Source of the DNA: Gammaproteobacteria bacterium
GTDB taxonomy: Bacteria > Pseudomonadota > Gammaproteobacteria > Steroidobacterales > Rariloculaceae
Direction: 5' to 3'
Length of the DNA: 9,744 nt
NCBI GenBank assembly: GCA_016927175.1
Contig: JAFGNC010000131.1
Span: forward strand, 1-9,744
The position numbers and the translations under genes were made by a program. This document shows positions 6,332 through 9,744 of the stretch, one piece after another (the first letter of the stretch is position 1; every line of letters starts with the position of its first letter). The notes under the pieces were generated by a model. It was given only the letters and a program-made list of their open reading frames with translations. It ran no database searches and was not told where the DNA came from.

Positions 6332-7288
6332 CTATTCGTCCGGAATGAAGCGGATATTCAGGTTGCGCTCGAACAGCGCCGGGTTCGGCGGCCGCGGCAG
6401 CGGTGACGCGCGCAGCACGGCCGCCTCGATCGAGCGCACGACGGCATCGTCCCCGTTGCAGGCCGCGACCCGCACGTTGATAACCTCGCCGCTCGGGATC
6501 TGCGCGACCTGCACCGTGCAGTCGAGGCCGGGGCGGGCGCTGGCCGGACGGATCCAGTTCTGCTGGATGCGATTCTGAATCAGCAGGATGTATTGCTCGA
6601 ACTCGCCGGAGCGCCTGGCGGCGAGCCGCTCGGCCTCCTCCGCCGCGGCGCGCTGCAGCTCGGCCTCGAGCTCGGCCTGCCGCCGGGCCTCCGCCTCGCG
6701 CCGGGCTTCCTCCTCGCGCCGCCTCTGCTCCTCGGCGAGGCGCTGGCGCTCTTCCTCCTCGCGGCGCTGGCGCTCTTCCTCCTCGCGGCGCTGGCGCTCG
6801 GCCTCGGCACGGCGCCGTTCCTCTTCCTCCTGACGTCGCCGCTCGGCCTCCTGCTGCTCGCGAATCCGCGCCTCCTCGGCCTGACGCTCGCGCTCGGCCG
6901 CCTCGGCCTCAGCCTGCAGCTGACGCTGCCGCTCGGCCTCGCGGGCCTGCTCCTCCTCGCGCTGGCGCTGCTCCTGCGCGCGCCGTTGCTCTTCCTGCTG
7001 CTCGGCCAACCGCGCCGCCTCGGCCTCGGCGCGCTCCCGCTCCTCGGCCTCGAGCCGGCGCCGCTCTTCCTCGGCGGCCCGCCTCGCTTCCTGCTGCTGC
7101 TCCTCGAGCTGGCGCTGCTGCTGCTCGATGAACGCCTGATCGACGACGGTGGCTTCGATCGCCAGTTGCTGCGCGGCCGGCGGGCGGCGCGTGAAATCGA
7201 AGCCGAACGCGAGCACGGCGAACAGCGCGGCATGCAGAGCCACGGAGAACAGCGTCGAGCCGCTGTGCTGGCGTAGGAAGGCTGGCAT
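6332..7288 (-). CDS. tolA: Cell envelope integrity protein TolA
   Basis: The product has 318 residues, shorter than Escherichia coli TolA (421). It anchors in the inner membrane and spans the periplasm to pull on TolB/Pal using TolQR energy. Residues 12-30 form one membrane segment carrying S15-x3-H19, the SxxxH motif known to contact TolQR. Domain II (about 52-232) is a very long Arg/Glu/Gln/Ala helix. Domain III (about 233-318) begins FEQYILLIQNRIQQNWIRP and has two Cys (LDCTV and AACNG) placed as in the family's disulfide. The shorter length comes from domain II. The ATG at 7288 is 21 nt after tolR and has only a weak purine stretch (GAGACG) ahead, with an 8-bp palindrome CTCGCGAG at 7297-7304. 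There is no lysine anywhere in the protein. Long open frames on the other strand here are shadows of the repetitive helix codons. Confidence 0.96.
   Translation of the reverse strand: MPAFLRQHSGSTLFSVALHAALFAVLAFGFDFTRRPPAAQQLAIEATVVDQAFIEQQQRQLEEQQQEARRAAEEERRRLEAEERERAEAEAARLAEQQEEQRRAQEQRQREEEQAREAERQRQLQAEAEAAERERQAEEARIREQQEAERRRQEEEERRRAEAERQRREEEERQRREEEERQRLAEEQRRREEEARREAEARRQAELEAELQRAAAEEAERLAARRSGEFEQYILLIQNRIQQNWIRPASARPGLDCTVQVAQIPSGEVINVRVAACNGDDAVVRSIEAAVLRASPLPRPPNPALFERNLNIRFIPDE
6740..6799 (-). repeat. 24-bp tandem repeat, 2.5 copies, in the tolA helical domain
   Basis: Two identical 24-bp units (6740-6763, 6764-6787) and a half unit (6788-6799) follow each other exactly. 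They encode an eight-residue RQRREEEE-type repeat in the long helix. Exact DNA identity suggests recent duplication; gain or loss of units would keep the frame and change the reach of TolA by about 12 angstroms per unit if fully helical. Confidence 0.85.
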
Positions 7289-7309
7289 CGGCGCGTCTCG
7301 CGAGCCCCG

Positions 7310-7753
7310 CTACTCCGGCGAGGTCTCGAGCGGGTCGGTGATGAAGCCGATCTTCTTCGCGCCTGCCTGCTGCAGCAGCACCATGCCGGTCACGACGCTG
7401 CCGTACTCGACGGCCTGATCCGCCTTGACCAGCACCGGCGTCTCGGCGTTGCGGCGTATCACCGCCGCGGTGCGCTCGACGACCGTCTGCGCGTCGATCG
7501 GCTGCTCGACGTCCTCGCCGCCGACGTTCAGGTAATACAGCCCGTCCTTGTCGACGCTGAGCACGAGCGGCTCGTTCTCCTTCATCAGCTCGGGGTCGAG
7601 CGGCTCTGCGCCGGCCTCCGGCAGATCCACCGTGATGCCCTGCGTCAGCAGCGGCGCCGTGATCATGAAGATGATCAGCAGCACGAGCATCACGTCGATA
7701 TAGGGCACGACGTTGATCTCGCTCATCAGCCGCCGTTTGTGCGCGCGGATCAT
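7310..7753 (-). CDS. tolR: Tol-Pal motor protein TolR
   Basis: The product has 147 residues. TolR is an ExbD/TolR-family inner-membrane protein that forms the proton channel with TolQ. A short cytoplasmic N-terminus is followed by SEINVVPYIDVMLVLLIIFMI. D20 in the membrane segment (about 17-36) is the conserved proton-carrying Asp, corresponding to D23 in Escherichia coli. The rest (about 37-147) is the periplasmic domain, with ITVDLPEA, VLVKAD and KKIGFIT typical of the family. The start ATG overlaps the tolQ stop as ATGA (7753-7750) with no strong ribosome site, so translational coupling to tolQ is likely. Confidence 0.97.
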   Translation of the reverse strand: MIRAHKRRLMSEINVVPYIDVMLVLLIIFMITAPLLTQGITVDLPEAGAEPLDPELMKENEPLVLSVDKDGLYYLNVGGEDVEQPIDAQTVVERTAAVIRRNAETPVLVKADQAVEYGSVVTGMVLLQQAGAKKIGFITDPLETSPE

Positions 7754-8445
7754 GCCGCGGCCCCGTGCGGATCCTTGCGCGCCGCGCTGCGCTGCAGGAT
7801 CGCGGACAGCTCTTCCATGAACGTGTCGTAACGGACCTCGAGGCGCGAGACCTGATCGGCGTAGCGGTTGTAGGCGATGCCGGCCGGGATCGCGGCGAAC
7901 AGCCCCATCGCCGTCGCGATCAGCGCCTCGGAGATGTGCGGCGCGACGACCGCGATCGTCGCGCTCTGCAGGTTACCGAGCGAATAGAACGCGCTCATGA
8001 TGCCCCACACGGTGCCGAACAGGCCGACATACGGGCTGGTGTTGCTGACCGTGGCGAGAAACGACAGATTGTTCTCGAGGCGATCCATCTCGCGCAGCTG
8101 CGACACGTGCATCGATCTGCGCGCGCCCTCGACGACCTGGTCCGCGCCGAGCCCCTCCTGGCGCAGCCGCCCGAACTCCCTGAAGCCGGACTCGAAGATG
8201 CCGGCCATGCCGAGCGCGGACTCCTCCCCGCCCGACACCTCGCGGTACAGGCGTGCGAGATCGCCTCCGGACCAGAAACTCGCCTCGAACTCGTCGGCGC
8301 TGCCCGTGGCCTGCTTCAGCAGGCGCCGCTTCTCGATGATGACGGCCCATGACGCGATGGACGCGATCAGCAGCAACAACAGCACGGCCTGAACGACCGG
8401 GCTCGCGTCGAGCACCAGCGTAGTAACGGATAGATCGGTATTCAT
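7750..8445 (-). CDS. tolQ: Tol-Pal motor protein TolQ
   Basis: The product has 231 residues and belongs to the MotA/TolQ/ExbB proton-channel family. Predicted membrane segments are about 17-38, 132-154 and 163-190, with a large cytoplasmic loop between the first two, as expected. T145 (in VGLFGTVWGIM) and T178 (in EALIATAMG) match in position and context the two channel-lining Thr of Escherichia coli TolQ. The 5-TolQ:2-TolR motor couples proton flow to TolA movement. The start ATG at 8445 overlaps the ybgC stop as ATGA, with a weak GAGTGAG-type site upstream, suggesting coupled translation. Confidence 0.97.
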   Translation of the reverse strand: MNTDLSVTTLVLDASPVVQAVLLLLLIASIASWAVIIEKRRLLKQATGSADEFEASFWSGGDLARLYREVSGGEESALGMAGIFESGFREFGRLRQEGLGADQVVEGARRSMHVSQLREMDRLENNLSFLATVSNTSPYVGLFGTVWGIMSAFYSLGNLQSATIAVVAPHISEALIATAMGLFAAIPAGIAYNRYADQVSRLEVRYDTFMEELSAILQRSAARKDPHGAAA

Positions 8446-8864
8446 TTGTTCAACTCACTCAGCAGTTCGGCCGGCAGCCTGCGCGGCCTGCCTTGAGCCG
8501 CATCCATGCACGCGACTTCGGCCGTCGCGCGGCACACCAACGGGCGATCCGCAGGGCGGCCGCCTCTTTCGTGAACGACGATATCGTGCCTGAACACCAC
8601 TCGCGCGCCGCGAGCCTCCGGGACGCTCGCTTCGACGTGCAACATGTCGCCGAGCCGCGACGGTGCCCTGAAGTCCGCCTCGACCCGGCTCAGCACGAGG
8701 TAAACCCTGTGACGTTCGAGCAACTCATCGTGATCCACCCCCTGCGCACGCAGCCACTCGGTACGCGCACGCTCCATGAAGCGGAAATAGCTTGCGTTGT
8801 ACACGACTCCCTGCGCATCGGTGTCCTCCAGATATACCCTGACGGGCAGAACCAGCGCCCCCAT
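8442..8864 (-). CDS. ybgC: Tol-Pal-associated acyl-CoA thioesterase YbgC
   Basis: The product has 140 residues and a single hot-dog fold of the 4HBT/YbgC family. These cytoplasmic enzymes hydrolyse acyl-CoA and are thought to act near phospholipid synthesis. VRVYLEDTDAQGVVYNASYFRFMERARTE-type sequence opens the protein (8-36; the aligned catalytic Asp is D16). Where Escherichia coli YbgC has His after VVY, this one has Asn (N23). The C-terminal PRRLPAELL is also typical. The ATG at 8864 is 12 nt after ruvB. The purine tract GGAAGG directly abuts the ATG, so its spacing is poor and translation may depend on coupling with ruvB. The stop overlaps the tolQ start. Confidence 0.94.
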   Translation of the reverse strand: MGALVLPVRVYLEDTDAQGVVYNASYFRFMERARTEWLRAQGVDHDELLERHRVYLVLSRVEADFRAPSRLGDMLHVEASVPEARGARVVFRHDIVVHERGGRPADRPLVCRATAEVACMDAAQGRPRRLPAELLSELNK

Positions 8865-8876
8865 CCTTCCGCCCGC

Positions 8877-9744
8877 TCAGTCGAACAGGTCCGGCTCGTC
8901 CGGTTTCGCGCGGGCCGCCGGCAGAGGAAGGTCGAAATGCCGATACGCCGCCCGCGTCGCGATGCGCCCGCGGGCCGTTCTCTGCAGAAATCCCTCCTGA
9001 ATCAGATACGGCTCGACGACGTCCTCGAGCGTGCCGCGCTCCTCGCCGATCGCGGCGGCGAGGCTCTCGACGCCGACCGGTCCGCCGTCGAACTTCTCGA
9101 TGATGGTCAGAAGCAGCTTGCGGTCCATGGCATCGAAACCGTGCGGGTCGACCTGGAGCAGATCCATCGCGGCGCGCGCCACGCTGCGATCGACGCGCCC
9201 GTCGGCCTTGACCTGAGCGTAATCCCGGACTCGACGCAGCAGACGGTTCACGATGCGCGGCGTGCCGCGCGAGCGGGCGGCGATCTCCCCTGCGCCTTCC
9301 CGGTCGATGGGCAGGTCGAGAATGCCCGCGGTTCTGATCGCGATGCGGGTCAGCTCCTCGCTGCCGTAGAACTCGAGGTGCTGTGTGATGCCGAAGCGGT
9401 CGCGGAGCGGCGACGTCAGAAGACCCGCGCGCGTCGTCGCACCCACCAGCGTGAACGGCGGCAGGTCGAGCTTGATCGAGCGGGCGCCTGGACCCTCGCC
9501 GATTACTATGTCCAGCTGGAAATCCTCGAGCGCCGGATATAACACTTCTTCGACCACGGGGCTCAGCCGATGAATTTCATCGACAAACAAGACGTCCTTT
9601 GGTTCAAGGTTCGTCAGCAGCGCGGCCAGGTCGCCGGGCCTCTCGAGCACCGGGCCGGACGTCTGGCGCAGGTTGACGCCGAGCTCGTTCGCGACGATGT
9701 GAGCCAGCGTCGTCTTGCCGAGCCCCGGCGGCCCGAACAGCAGC
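8877..9744 (-). CDS. ruvB: Holliday junction branch migration ATPase RuvB (5' end outside window)
   Basis: This is an open frame of 288 complete residues plus stop, running off the right edge. RuvB is the hexameric AAA+ motor that drives RuvA-bound Holliday junctions during recombination and repair. Visible motifs: Walker A GPPGLGKTT just inside the edge, VLERPGDLAALLTNL, Walker B VLFVDEIHR, the RuvB-specific hairpin region around GPGARSIKLDLPPFTLVGATTRAG (sensor 1 at GATTR), and the arginine finger in SPLRDRFG. A C-terminal winged helix includes GPVGVESLAAAIGEE and EPYLIQEGFLQRTARGR, and the protein ends PDLFD. Roughly the first 55-60 residues, including the start, are missing. The frame continues upstream of the internal GTG at 9650, so that is not the start. 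ruvB upstream of ybgC-tol is a known gammaproteobacterial order. Confidence 0.98.
   Translation of the reverse strand, partial: LLFGPPGLGKTTLAHIVANELGVNLRQTSGPVLERPGDLAALLTNLEPKDVLFVDEIHRLSPVVEEVLYPALEDFQLDIVIGEGPGARSIKLDLPPFTLVGATTRAGLLTSPLRDRFGITQHLEFYGSEELTRIAIRTAGILDLPIDREGAGEIAARSRGTPRIVNRLLRRVRDYAQVKADGRVDRSVARAAMDLLQVDPHGFDAMDRKLLLTIIEKFDGGPVGVESLAAAIGEERGTLEDVVEPYLIQEGFLQRTARGRIATRAAYRHFDLPLPAARAKPDEPDLFD

Noticed and set aside
4507..6348. A 613-codon open frame on the plus strand across pal and tolB
   Set aside because: It is antisense to two clearly identified genes, is full of Arg/His/Asp/Ala low-complexity sequence and matches no family I recognise. GC-rich codon bias opens such shadow frames.
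6593..7276. A Leu/Ala-rich plus-strand frame that looks like a membrane protein
   Set aside because: It is the reverse complement of the Glu/Arg/Gln codons of the tolA helix, which reads as Leu/Ala/Pro. No ribosome site or family match.

Overview
The window is GC-rich (roughly two thirds G+C by eye) and almost every supportable gene lies on the minus strand. Reading right to left, in the direction of transcription, the order is ruvB (5' end outside the window), ybgC, tolQ, tolR, tolA, tolB, pal, cpoB, queE, queC, tRNA-Lys(UUU), then a KaiC-like double ATPase whose 3' end lies outside the window. The ruvB-ybgC-tolQRAB-pal-cpoB order followed by queE-queC and tRNA-Lys is the classical arrangement of GC-rich Gammaproteobacteria (known for example from pseudomonads). 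I would place the organism there but cannot name a genus. The heavy use of Arg instead of Lys, including two proteins with no Lys at all, fits a GC-rich chromosome.

Region by region: 8877-9744 is the C-terminal two thirds or more of the Holliday-junction motor RuvB. 3398-8864 is the Tol-Pal system: the acyl-CoA thioesterase YbgC, the proton-driven inner-membrane motor TolQ/TolR, the periplasm-spanning TolA, the beta-propeller TolB, the peptidoglycan-binding lipoprotein Pal, and CpoB, which links Tol to peptidoglycan synthesis. Together they energise outer-membrane constriction and maintain envelope integrity. The genes overlap or nearly touch (ATGA overlaps at ybgC/tolQ and tolQ/tolR; 12-88 nt gaps elsewhere), so they are probably co-transcribed. 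1957-3392 holds queE and queC, two steps of preQ0/queuosine synthesis. 1681-1756 is a complete tRNA-Lys with encoded CCA and a plausible promoter of its own.

1334-1680 is a gene-free stretch of about 350 nt. It is unusually rich in dyad symmetry: a perfect 11-11-11 inverted repeat and two perfect 12-bp palindromes. It lies directly upstream of the KaiC-like gene (1-1333). That gene is the only accessory-looking item in the window. Both RecA domains keep the Walker motifs, but the residue aligned with cyanobacterial KaiC Thr432 is Tyr, so it is more likely a signalling ATPase than a clock component.

No mobile element, CRISPR array or phage gene was seen. Most of the window is conserved core genome. 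The second-look items are the KaiC-like gene with its dyad-rich upstream region, a CpoB that looks like a lipoprotein, and lysine-free TolA and Pal.
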